Both the position numbers and the translations under genes were made by a program. DNA of 64,000 nucleotides from Fen-1362 sp049516395 (GTDB lineage Bacteria; Planctomycetota; Phycisphaerae; Sedimentisphaerales; Anaerobacaceae), in contig JBEKTD010000004.1 of NCBI GenBank assembly GCA_049516395.1, positions 124,001 through 188,000 on the forward strand, given 5' to 3'. Positions 44,974 through 51,953 of the stretch are shown piece after piece. Position 1 is the first letter of the stretch; every line of letters starts with the position of its first letter. The notes under the pieces are model-generated. The model searched no databases. It had not been told where the DNA came from and was given only the letters and a program-made list of their open reading frames with translations.

Positions 44974-46341
44974 ATGAAGATGCTGATTAGAAACATATTG
45001 CTCGGCTTGATTTTATTTAGCGACATCTGCGGATGCTGTCCGGCAGATAAACAAGGGTCTCATTGTTGTTATCGTAGCTCCCCGAAACACTCCCCCAAAA
45101 ACGTCGTCATTATGATTGCCGATGGCGGCGGGTTCAATCACTATAAATCCGCCGACTATTACAACTGTGGCCGTTCGCCCTGTCAGCCCTACGAGGATTT
45201 TCCCGTTCGCCTCGCGATGAGCACCTACCCCTATGGCGGCTCCTATGATGCCAACCTTGCCTGGCACAGCTTCGATTACGTCGATAAGGGCTTCACCGAT
45301 TCCGCCGCTGCCGCGACCGCTATGGCCACAGGCGTCAAAACCCATAACAAAATCCTCGGCCTCGATATCGATGGCCGCCCCGTTTTGAATCTTTCCGAGC
45401 GTGCCAAACAGCTCGGCAAAACCGCAGGTGTTATCACTACTGTCTTCTTCGATGATGCTACTCCCGCCGGTTTCGTCGTCCACAACGGCGCAAGGAGCAA
45501 TCTCACCCAAATCGCCGATGATATGCTCAACAGTAACTCCGTCGATTGCATTATGGGCGCGGGCCACCCATTTTATGATTCTGACGGCAGGCAGACACAG
45601 GAGCCGAACTACAGGTATATCAGCGAAAAAACCTGGGCGGCACTGAAAAATGGTTCTGCAGGCGGCAGCGCAAACCCCTGGACGCTCATCCAGACCCGCG
45701 CCGAATTCCAGGCCCTCGCAAAAGGCAAAACCCCGAATCGTGTCTTCGGTCTCGTACAGGTCTATGATACTACCCAGCAAAAACGCTCTGGCGACGCCTC
45801 AGCGGCCCCGTATCAGGTGCCTTTCACTCCAACTGTCCCAACACTCGCGGAAATGACAAACGCCGCCTTGAACGTCCTCGATAATGACCCCAACGGATTC
45901 TTCATTATGATTGAAGGCGGAGCAGTTGACTGGACCGCCCACGCCAACGAATCTGGTCGCCTTATCGAGGAAATGGATGACTTCAACAAGAGTATCGAAG
46001 CTGTCATCTGGTGGGTTAATACCAAAAGCAACTGGGACGATACCCTTGTTATCATTACCGCCGACCACGAAACAGGCCACATCACTGGCCCCGGCTCAGG
46101 ACGAACGAATAAGGGCTTCGTTTGGAATGACATCGTCAGTAACGGCCCGGGCAAACTCCCCGCTATGGAATGGCACAGCAAGAATCACACCAATTCACTC
46201 GTCCCGTTCTTCGCCAAAGGCGCCGGTGCCGAACAATTCACTAAAACCATCGATGGCAATGACCCCGTCCGCGGCCCCTATATTGACAACACCGATATCG
46301 CAAACACCATTTTCGCCCTCTGGGCGAAGCGGGGTGATTAA
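44974..46341 (+). CDS. Alkaline phosphatase, lipoprotein-like signal
   Basis: 455 residues from the ATG at 44974. A hydrophobic signal ends at a lipobox-like ICGC. The phosphatase has VVIMIADGGG (metal Asp), the nucleophile region GFTDSAAAATAMATGVKT, ITADHETGHITG and WHSKNHTNSLVPFFAKG. A zinc/magnesium phosphomonoesterase scavenging phosphate outside the cytoplasm. No good ribosome site is visible, so the start is uncertain. Confidence 0.88.
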   Translation: MKMLIRNILLGLILFSDICGCCPADKQGSHCCYRSSPKHSPKNVVIMIADGGGFNHYKSADYYNCGRSPCQPYEDFPVRLAMSTYPYGGSYDANLAWHSFDYVDKGFTDSAAAATAMATGVKTHNKILGLDIDGRPVLNLSERAKQLGKTAGVITTVFFDDATPAGFVVHNGARSNLTQIADDMLNSNSVDCIMGAGHPFYDSDGRQTQEPNYRYISEKTWAALKNGSAGGSANPWTLIQTRAEFQALAKGKTPNRVFGLVQVYDTTQQKRSGDASAAPYQVPFTPTVPTLAEMTNAALNVLDNDPNGFFIMIEGGAVDWTAHANESGRLIEEMDDFNKSIEAVIWWVNTKSNWDDTLVIITADHETGHITGPGSGRTNKGFVWNDIVSNGPGKLPAMEWHSKNHTNSLVPFFAKGAGAEQFTKTIDGNDPVRGPYIDNTDIANTIFALWAKRGD

Positions 46342-46455
46342 TTTAAAATTCTCTGTGGCCTCTTTTTTTTCTGTGGCTATAATATCTCTGTCCGCCTCTG
46401 GCGAGACCCGTTTCACCGAGGCGGGTCGCTAAACTTTTTTTAAGGAACATAAAGT

Positions 46456-47451
46456 ATGAACCGTATATTCAGGTTTGAAATGGCTGTTAAAACAGGGTTG
46501 ATGGTAACGCTCGCGTTGGCGGTGGTTTTCGCCGTCGGCTGTCCGAGAAAACAGGGCAAATCCTCCTCGCCGCCTCCCTCGTCGGCATCGAGCGAGAAGA
46601 AGCCGCCTAAACAGGACACCAATATTCAGCCGCCGGCTGAAGTTAATCGAAATGCGCCCGCCAAACCCGCCAAACCAGTTGTGGATAATAAAACAACCAC
46701 CGTTGCCAGGACGCCCGCCAAAGAAGTCGTCCCGCCGGCTGCCGATGACCAGAAAAAAGCCGAACCGCCGGTTGCCGCCGAACAGCCCAAAGAGCCGACC
46801 CTGCCCGAGCTCGCTGATTTGAAACCACTCGATACCCTCGAAACCTCCGAAGAAAAAGTGGATTTTATTTCCGACTTCGCCGATGCCCATCCCGAATTGA
46901 TACCCGCTCTCGCTTATAAGGCCCTCGATGATAACGACCTCGATGTCCGCACCGCCGCGATGGAGGCGCTCTCGGCAAATGACATCAACGACCCCAATGT
47001 TGTTTACGTCGCAGCCAAAGCCCTCAAAGATACCGAACCGGATATCCGCAAAAGCGCAATCGAGGCCTGCGAAAATGTCACCGACCCTGCCGTCGGCAAA
47101 GTCCTTGTTGACGCCCTCGCCGATGAAAGCGAAGATGTTCGCGCCGCCGCAATTCAGACCGCCGACCAGAAAGAGCCCGATGTTCGCCTGTCCGTCCTCA
47201 AGGCAGGCATCACCAGCCAGTACGAGGACGTCAAAGAGGACACCGTCTCTTCGCTCATCGACGCCTCCAGTCCTGCCGCCATGGATATTCTCATTACAGG
47301 CCTCAAAGACCCCAGTCCCGATTTCCGCGACAGCGTCAAGTCAGCTATTGATTTCCTCGTCTCTCAGGAATTCGACACCTACGACCAGGCCCAAAAATGG
47401 TGGAACGCCAATCGCAGTAAATTCGATGACACCCTGTCCGAAAAGGATTAA
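46456..47451 (+). CDS. HEAT-repeat lipoprotein
   Basis: 331 residues. Lipobox AVGC at Cys29, a ~90-residue Pro/Lys/Ala-rich linker, then five or so HEAT units (DNDLDVRTAAMEALSANDIN and DESEDVRAAAIQTADQKEPD are typical). A short C-terminal helix (QAQKWWNANRSKF) matches a motif common at the end of such planctomycete proteins. AAGGAA precedes the start. Confidence 0.8.
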   Translation: MNRIFRFEMAVKTGLMVTLALAVVFAVGCPRKQGKSSSPPPSSASSEKKPPKQDTNIQPPAEVNRNAPAKPAKPVVDNKTTTVARTPAKEVVPPAADDQKKAEPPVAAEQPKEPTLPELADLKPLDTLETSEEKVDFISDFADAHPELIPALAYKALDDNDLDVRTAAMEALSANDINDPNVVYVAAKALKDTEPDIRKSAIEACENVTDPAVGKVLVDALADESEDVRAAAIQTADQKEPDVRLSVLKAGITSQYEDVKEDTVSSLIDASSPAAMDILITGLKDPSPDFRDSVKSAIDFLVSQEFDTYDQAQKWWNANRSKFDDTLSEKD

Positions 47452-47482
47452 CTCCGCCAAAGGCGGTTTCCTCATTGTTTAG

Positions 47483-47533
47483 CCCCGAAGTTTACCTCGC
47501 CGTAGGCGGGCATGCTTCGGGGTTTGTCTTTTA
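47483..47533 (+). terminator. Terminator after HEAT lipoprotein
   Basis: CCCCGAAG (47483) pairs with CTTCGGGG (47515), with a small inner hairpin cgcc-gta-ggcg, followed by tttgtctttt. Confidence 0.75.
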
Positions 47534-47700
47534 AAAACATTGGGATTTCGGTAATTGGAATTTGTTTAGGGTTTAGAGTTTAGGATTTTGACCCGTCATT
47601 CTCACTTCCGTCCTCCGTCTTCTGAGTAAACATGTTCCATTCCGGTCACCCCCAGCCAAACTGGTCATATCATCGAAGTCCCATTCTGACGCAATGACTT
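47534..47700. repeat. Dispersed repeat phrase before sigma-54 locus
   Basis: The stretch from about 47537 to 47590 (ggtaattggaatttgttt and ggattttga) recurs at 62949-62998 near the right end of the integrated element. The remaining bases show no gene. Confidence 0.55.
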
Positions 47701-47702
47701 AC

Positions 47703-47739
47703 GACAATAATTGTCATATATCTACGACCAATATGGTCG
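47703..47739 (+). promoter_or_regulatory. Paired palindromes, candidate enhancer-binding-protein sites
   Basis: GACAATAATTGTC (47703-47715, perfect) and CGACCAATATGGTCG (47725-47739) share the form GAC-N7-GTC and are 23 bases apart, about two DNA turns. They lie about 100-135 bases upstream of the sigma-54 promoter, the usual distance for an activator that works by looping. Confidence 0.6.
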
Positions 47740-47838
47740 GCAATTGTTTTATGCCTTATCGAGGCCTCCGTAAAAATCGACTAACGTAACTCCTTTGCTG
47801 TAAACGACTTGAAAAATTGTTTTTTTCGCAGCACGGTC

Positions 47839-47854
47839 TGGCACGCCATTCGCT
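47839..47854 (+). promoter_or_regulatory. Sigma-54 (-24/-12) promoter
   Basis: TGGCACGCCATTCGCT matches the TGGCACG-N4-TTGCT consensus with one change and has the required GG-N10-GC spacing. It is about 72 bases upstream of the receiver-like gene. rpoN is encoded at 22 kb. Confidence 0.8.
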
Positions 47855-47925
47855 TTATATATTAGCGAAGAAAAAAAATAAAAACACCCGTAGGCGAATA
47901 AGCCGCAGAGTACTTAGGAACGTAA

Positions 47926-48354
47926 ATGGTTGTTCTTGTCCAGGCGACAGTATTGACAGTGGGTTTAAACGGCAGAACTGAAGTGTTAAAAGAACTGCCG
48001 ATAAGATTGATAAAAATGCAGTCAGGTTGTGAGGCTGCTCGTTCTTTGAAAAATGAAAAGGTGAACAGCGTAATCAGCAGATGGGATTTGGATGATATGC
48101 CCGATGGAAGATTTCTCAAATCTTTCAAAGCGGCTAAACCCTATATCCCTACGATTGCCCTTGTAAAGCCAGGCAGCAAAGCTCAGGAAATCGCTGCCAG
48201 GTCTTTGGGCGTCTCCGCGGTCCTTGCTGAAGACGCAACCGACAATGTCTTAAAAGACACGGTTGCCAATCTGCTCGGTATCCAGGATGGCGTTGCTATC
48301 AAGGCAATATTATTTTCTGCTGGTAATGTTGAGGAGCTAATGAGAGAAGGCTGA
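47926..48354 (+). CDS. Degenerate receiver-domain protein
   Basis: 142 residues with the alternating alpha/beta rhythm of a response-regulator receiver. The acidic pair after strand one is missing (VLVQATVLTVGLNGR). The phospho-acceptor region SRWDLDDMPDG keeps Asp residues, and IALVKPGSKA occupies the place of the conserved Thr/Lys strand. Atypical receivers often act without phosphorylation. AGGA six bases before the ATG. Expressed from the sigma-54 promoter by position. No output domain, so it probably works by contact with another protein. Confidence 0.65.
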   Translation: MVVLVQATVLTVGLNGRTEVLKELPIRLIKMQSGCEAARSLKNEKVNSVISRWDLDDMPDGRFLKSFKAAKPYIPTIALVKPGSKAQEIAARSLGVSAVLAEDATDNVLKDTVANLLGIQDGVAIKAILFSAGNVEELMREG

Positions 48355-48358
48355 TTCC

Positions 48359-48480
48359 GATGGCTTATCCGGCTGTAGCTTGGCGACTTCGCCGAGACCG
48401 GTCGGGGTTTTGAAAAGCCATCATCTTTCTGAGAGCACGCACGGCTTACGCCGTGATTAAATAGCTCACGAGGAGTTTTC
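48359..48480 (+). other. Structured 3' region after receiver gene
   Basis: Starts four bases after the stop. GATGGCTT (48359) can pair with AAGCCATC (48415), closing inner hairpins such as TTGGCG-ACTT-CGCCGA. A second hairpin CACGGC-TTAC-GCCGTG is near 48440. It could be a structured RNA element or a composite terminator. Confidence 0.4.
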
Positions 48481-48486
48481 TCCCCC

Positions 48487-49200
48487 CAAGCTGGGTTTGT
48501 TACCGTGAAAAGATTAAAAAATCTAAAGCGAGGTCAATAAACCCGGCACGAATATCGACATCCTGTCCCGTATGGGACGGGGTGATTTAAGATAACAAAT
48601 TCTACACATATTCTCTCTCCCTTCTTCGCTGGATTTGATACTCTCTCTCTTCTCAAATCCAGCTCGTAACCATACGCGGTCAATCGGCCGCGACAAAGGT
48701 AATAAACTCATTCTCTCTCCCCTTCTTCGCTGGGTTTCGACTCTCTTCGCAACCCAGCACGAATACAAGCGTCCCGCAGCGAAACGGCGGGGCGAAAGTA
48801 TAAAAGCTCATTCTCTCTCCCCTTCTTCGCTGGATTTGAAACTCTCTTCACAAATCCAGCAGTCTAAAAGCGTCCCGTAGCTTTGAGAACGCGGGGCGAT
48901 AGTAATACGGTAGTGGAGGCGGGTAAAATAGTAGTGGAGGCGGGTAAATTAGTTCTCTCCCTTTTCTTCGCTGGGTTAGGTCTTGTTTCCAAAAACAGGC
49001 GAACCCAGCATGGCTGTTCGCATAATCGTTTGTGCGATTGTGCTTTAAGATAACAGTGTGAAAGTCGCTGGGCCGGACAGGTTAACAAACCTGTTCGGCC
49101 CAGTAAGTTTTTACCGCGGAAATATCGGGCCTGGCATCCAGCCGGCTTGCTTAAGTAATACCTGCGTCAGGAAAAACGCAGGTAAGGGATAAGTTTGGCA
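48487..49200 (+). repeat. Tandem two-hairpin units (at least six), candidate structured RNA array
   Basis: Units begin near 48487, 48621, 48722, 48822, 48963 and 49064. Each has hairpin 1 with variants such as GCTGGATTTG/CAAATCCAGC, GCTGGGTT/AACCCAGC and CTGGGCCG/CGGCCCAG, then hairpin 2 (for example GTCCCGC/GCGGGGC, CGCGGTC/GGCCGCG), then a tail near GTAATA or GATAACA. Units two to four are separated by ctcattctctctcc. Arms change on both sides together, so pairing is conserved while sequence is not. No protein frame is kept. Confidence 0.65.
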
Positions 49201-49224
49201 ATATAACAAAAGGGAGTGTTTCTT

Positions 49225-49353
49225 ATGGCAAAGATTTATGTAGCATTAAAAGACGTGTTACTGTTCCCCCTGTTGCTGTCTATTGGTTTTTTTGCAGCCA
49301 TCATATTGATGAATTTACCGCTGGTTCGGGCGTTGTGGATGGAAGGGATTTGA
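49225..49353 (+). CDS. Small single-pass membrane protein, 42 residues
   Basis: ATG at 49225 with AAAGGGAG upstream. One strongly hydrophobic helix (LLFPLLLSIGFFAAIILMN) followed by LPLVRALWMEGI. No family known to me. It is between the hairpin array and the PEP-CTERM genes and may belong to the same transcript. Short length makes it tentative. Confidence 0.5.
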   Translation: MAKIYVALKDVLLFPLLLSIGFFAAIILMNLPLVRALWMEGI

Positions 49354-49509
49354 ATTTAGGTTTAGACCTGACATGGGTTTTATAGCGGTTGGCAGACCCT
49401 GTTCGACCCAGTATGTATAAAGATCAAATATTAAGAGGAGGAAGGAAAACAGTGCAACCTGAAAGGTTCTATACTGCAACGGCAGTATTCCATTTTTTTT
49501 CTCTGAGCG

Positions 49510-49622
49510 TCTGGGCAAAATTGAATAAATGCAATCAGGAGGAGGACTAATTGGCCCAGAATGTCTGTGCCGGGACTCTTTGTGGAAAACAAAGAAACGA
49601 TAATCTTTTGAGGAGGAAAAAA
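49510..49622 (+). promoter_or_regulatory. Conserved PEP-CTERM leader, copy 1
   Basis: TCTGGGC with AAAATT (49510-49522) can pair with AATT and GCCCAGA (49549-49560), holding GGAGGAGGA in the loop. It is followed by AATGTCTGT, CCGG, CTTTGTG, AACGATAA and TTTTGAGGAGG directly before the gene start. The same ordered blocks precede the next PEP-CTERM gene. A TTG at 49551 is in frame with the gene and could add 24 residues. Confidence 0.6.
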
Positions 49623-50327
49623 ATGAAGAAGGAATCAACAATTCGCGATAGTTTTAGAAGTTTCAGAATAAACCTGGTGTTTTTGGCATTCGTTTTATTG
49701 CTAATAGTTGAACCTTTTATTTCCGATAGTTTATTGGCAGTGCCTTTTACGTTAGTTGACAATGACACTTTGGGTTTCTACAATGATTCTCTTGGCACAA
49801 CGCTTGACCGCACAAATCCATACCGTGGGACCTTTTTATTTCCGGGGGCAAACGTGGCGGATGGTGACCCGACGATTAATGGGGCACCAGAACCAATCCT
49901 GGTTTCAGCTGACTCTATATTAGGCCCATGGTTGAACAATCCTCCGGTACTAAATGCAAACTGGAACGACCCACAAACAATTCCGATGACATGGGCCATA
50001 AATACCGAAACGGCCATTATTTACAATATTGATGGTGGCCAATCCGGTATTCAGGATGTTGTAGCACACATCGGCGTAGATAATGGCGTTTATATCTGGC
50101 TCGACGGCATTTATCAATTCGGTGCTTTAGCACCAGGACCCGTTATTGAATTTGAATATAACGTCCCACTGCCCGATCTGGGGCCTGGTACTCACTATCT
50201 CCAGGTTTTAAGGGAAGACCATGGCGGCACTGATGGCTTCAGCATTCAGGTGACAGGTGTTCCCGAGCCAGCGACGATTTGTCTGCTTGGTGTAGGCGTT
50301 TTTGGCTTGATTCGCAGGAAGAGGTAA
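49623..50327 (+). CDS. PEP-CTERM sorted exported protein
   Basis: 234 residues from the ATG at 49623 (GAGGAGG upstream). Signal segment at ~15-38, a beta-rich body of unknown fold (VYIWLDGIYQFGALAPG, HYLQVLREDHGG), and the tripartite C-terminal tail VPEPATICLLGVGVFGLIR plus RKR. Such tails are cut by an exosortase, not encoded in this window, and the protein ends up in the envelope or extracellular matrix. Confidence 0.85.
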   Translation: MKKESTIRDSFRSFRINLVFLAFVLLLIVEPFISDSLLAVPFTLVDNDTLGFYNDSLGTTLDRTNPYRGTFLFPGANVADGDPTINGAPEPILVSADSILGPWLNNPPVLNANWNDPQTIPMTWAINTETAIIYNIDGGQSGIQDVVAHIGVDNGVYIWLDGIYQFGALAPGPVIEFEYNVPLPDLGPGTHYLQVLREDHGGTDGFSIQVTGVPEPATICLLGVGVFGLIRRKR

Positions 50328-50421
50328 ATTAAAAGGAGGAGGATTAATTTGGTGCGGAATGTCTGTACCGGTTCCCTTTGTGTAAAATAATGAAACGATA
50401 AATTTTTGAGAGGAGAATAAA
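50311..50421 (+). promoter_or_regulatory. Conserved PEP-CTERM leader, copy 2
   Basis: TTCGCA and AAATT (50311-50330) face AATTT and TGCGGAA (50346-50359), again with GGAGGAGGA in the loop, though the arm sequence differs from copy 1. Then AATGTCTGT, CCGG, CTTTGTG, GAAACGATAA and TTTTTGAGAGGAG lead to the start at 50422. A TTG-started 13-codon reading frame (50349-50390) lies inside. Confidence 0.6.
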
Positions 50422-51309
50422 ATGAAAACAAATCGTCAACAACTCAATATGGCAATGGTTGCCGTAATCACGCTGGTCTTGTTGACCAGCGCCATCGCAC
50501 ACGCCGATAACATCTACGTGTCGTGTTGTTACAACCAATACGCCAGCAACGGAACGATTGAGAAATTCGATTCGGGCGGAAATATGTCAACCTTCGCCTC
50601 GGGTTTGGTCCCTTCTGGTCTTGCGTTTGACAGGAGCGGCAATCTCTACGTGGGCAATTATTATGACGGGACGATTGATAAATTCGATTCGAGCGGAAAC
50701 AGGTCAACCTTTGCTTCGGGATTAAACACTCCTACGGGGCTTGCATTTGACACCAGCGGCAATCTCTTCGTGGCGAACTGTGGCGACAACACGATTAAGA
50801 AATTCGATTTGAGCGGAAACATGTCTGTCTTTGCTTCGGTGGACCATCCTGATGGCATTGCTTTCGATAGTAGCGGTAATCTCTATGTGGCCTGTTGGTA
50901 TAGCAGGTCGATTGAAAAGTTCGATTCGAGCGGAAACATGTCTGTCTTTGCCTCAGGTTTGGTCGATGAGCCCTGGGGTCTCGCATTTAACAGTATAGGC
51001 AATCTTTATGCGGCCATTGGGGAGCAAGGTGATGAAATTGATAAGTTCGATTCGAGCGGAAACAGGTCAACCTTCGCTTCGGGTTTAGAAAATACTCTTT
51101 CAGGCCTTGCATTTGACAGTGGTGATAATCTCTATGTGGGTTGTTGGCGCAGTGGGACGATTGATAAATTCGATTCGAGCGGAAACATGTCTATCTTCGC
51201 CTCGGGCTTGAACAACCCGCAGTTTATCGCAGTGCAAGTTCCCGAGCCGGCAACGATGTCACTCTTGGCTTTTGGCGGGCTGTCTTTGCTACGAAGACGC
51301 AGGGCGTAA
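50422..51309 (+). CDS. PEP-CTERM protein with six-repeat beta-propeller
   Basis: 295 residues. After a signal peptide (cut near IAHA) come six ~40-residue NHL/SMP-30-like repeats of the form KFDSSGNMSTFASGL then GLAFDSSGNLYVG, enough for a six-bladed propeller. The tail VPEPATMSLLAFGGLSLLRR plus RRA is a PEP-CTERM signal. Probably a surface or matrix protein binding a ligand on the propeller. AGAGGAG precedes the ATG, and a terminator follows. Confidence 0.88.
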   Translation: MKTNRQQLNMAMVAVITLVLLTSAIAHADNIYVSCCYNQYASNGTIEKFDSGGNMSTFASGLVPSGLAFDRSGNLYVGNYYDGTIDKFDSSGNRSTFASGLNTPTGLAFDTSGNLFVANCGDNTIKKFDLSGNMSVFASVDHPDGIAFDSSGNLYVACWYSRSIEKFDSSGNMSVFASGLVDEPWGLAFNSIGNLYAAIGEQGDEIDKFDSSGNRSTFASGLENTLSGLAFDSGDNLYVGCWRSGTIDKFDSSGNMSIFASGLNNPQFIAVQVPEPATMSLLAFGGLSLLRRRRA

Positions 51310-51336
51310 AAAAATTAGAATTGCGAATTAAAAATC

Positions 51337-51367
51337 AGGCCGGCAAATCGTGACGCCGGCCTTTTTT
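51337..51367 (+). terminator. Rho-independent terminator after PEP-CTERM gene
   Basis: AGGCCGGC / GCCGGCCT, eight perfect pairs, followed by tttttt. Confidence 0.88.
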
Positions 51368-51456
51368 ATGCGCCGTTTGCTTAACAAGCAACGATATACG
51401 AACTACGAAATACGATGAACAAAAAAGGGTGAAAGACCCTTCTTCGCTGCGCTACG

Positions 51457-51477
51457 AAGGGTGAAAGACGGGATTCG
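51457..51477 (-). repeat. Extra copy of tRNA-His 3' end
   Basis: aagggtgaaagacgggattcg, as written in two pieces aagggtgaaag and acgggattcg, repeats the 3' end and flank of tRNA-His at 51605-51624. Another partial gggtgaaagac lies at 51427. Possible scars of earlier integrations at this tRNA. Confidence 0.6.
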
Positions 51478-51607
51478 CTTCGCGGCTCGCCTTCGGCGTG
51501 TCGAACCCTGCTCTGCCGCTTCGCGTCAGCGGGTTCTCGTCCCTTATGGGTATTCTTGGATTATGGATTTTTAGAAACATTCTGCGCGTTATGAAGAAAC
51601 AATAAAG

Positions 51608-51682
51608 GGTGAAAGACGGGATTCGAACCCGCGACCCTCGGAACCACAATCCGATGCTCTATCCAACTGAGCTACTCTCACC
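51608..51682 (-). tRNA. tRNA-His (GTG)
   Basis: Cloverleaf with anticodon loop TTGTGGT, anticodon GTG. The acceptor arm has the extra G(-1) pairing with C73 that marks tRNA-His (GGTGAGAG with CTTTCACC). D arm AGCTCAGTTGGATAGAGC, T arm GCGGGTTCGAATCCCG (one mismatch-free stem). CCA is not encoded. The gene is the attachment site of an integrated element, and its 5' flank is element DNA. Confidence 0.96.
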
Positions 51683-51686
51683 GCTA
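51624..51686. repeat. attL: 63-bp direct repeat inside tRNA-His
   Basis: Identical over 63 bp to 62833-62895. It covers the tRNA from the T loop through its 5' end plus four upstream bases. Offset between copies is 11209 bp. Confidence 0.92.
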
Positions 51687-51695
51687 TCATCCCCT

Positions 51696-51724
51696 ATTTT
51701 ACACTACCGTGGGCTGTAATGCAA
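51696..51724 (-). promoter_or_regulatory. Element-borne promoter for tRNA-His
   Basis: On the reverse strand TTGCAT (51724-51719) and TAAAAT (51701-51696) are 17 bases apart, ending 13 bases before the tRNA. It lies inside the element, and replaces the native promoter that integration moved to 62905-62933. Confidence 0.7.
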
Positions 51725-51885
51725 CGCCGAGATTTACGCCAAGTCAAAAACTGCGTAGGATGCCCCAGGATTAACGAACTCCCGATTCGCTGGTAGTTGC
51801 CGCTGAAACCGGGCGTTCCCTATGGCTGCTGCCTTGCGTATGCTGCGTATTAAAGCCGTAGCGTTCGGCTTAACCGTTATTTTCG

Positions 51886-51948
51886 ACTCCTGATTATGTA
51901 AAATAACTTGACACCCTCCACAACAATCAGTAGAATATAATCAGGAGT
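51886..51948 (+). promoter_or_regulatory. Integrase promoter inside a 12-bp inverted repeat
   Basis: TTGACA (51908) and TAGAAT (51931) are 17 bases apart. They are flanked by ACTCCTGATTAT (51886-51897) and its exact reverse complement ATAATCAGGAGT (51937-51948). The right arm contains the AGGAG ribosome site of int, so a protein bound there, or a hairpin, could limit integrase expression. Confidence 0.7.
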
Positions 51949-51953
51949 AGGGT

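Noticed and set aside
48523..48768. 81-codon reverse ORF across the hairpin array
   Set aside because: The frame is not kept from unit to unit; the repeats are better explained by base pairing.
49133..49160. Second sigma-54 promoter (tggcatccagccggcttgct)
   Set aside because: Spacing between GG and TTGC is four bases too long.
48487..49200. CRISPR array
   Set aside because: Units differ, contain internal hairpins throughout, and lack fixed repeats with unique spacers or cas genes.
49452..49550. GTG-started 32-codon frame before the first PEP-CTERM gene
   Set aside because: Good purine tract but no conserved counterpart before the second PEP-CTERM gene; its end lies in the leader stem.
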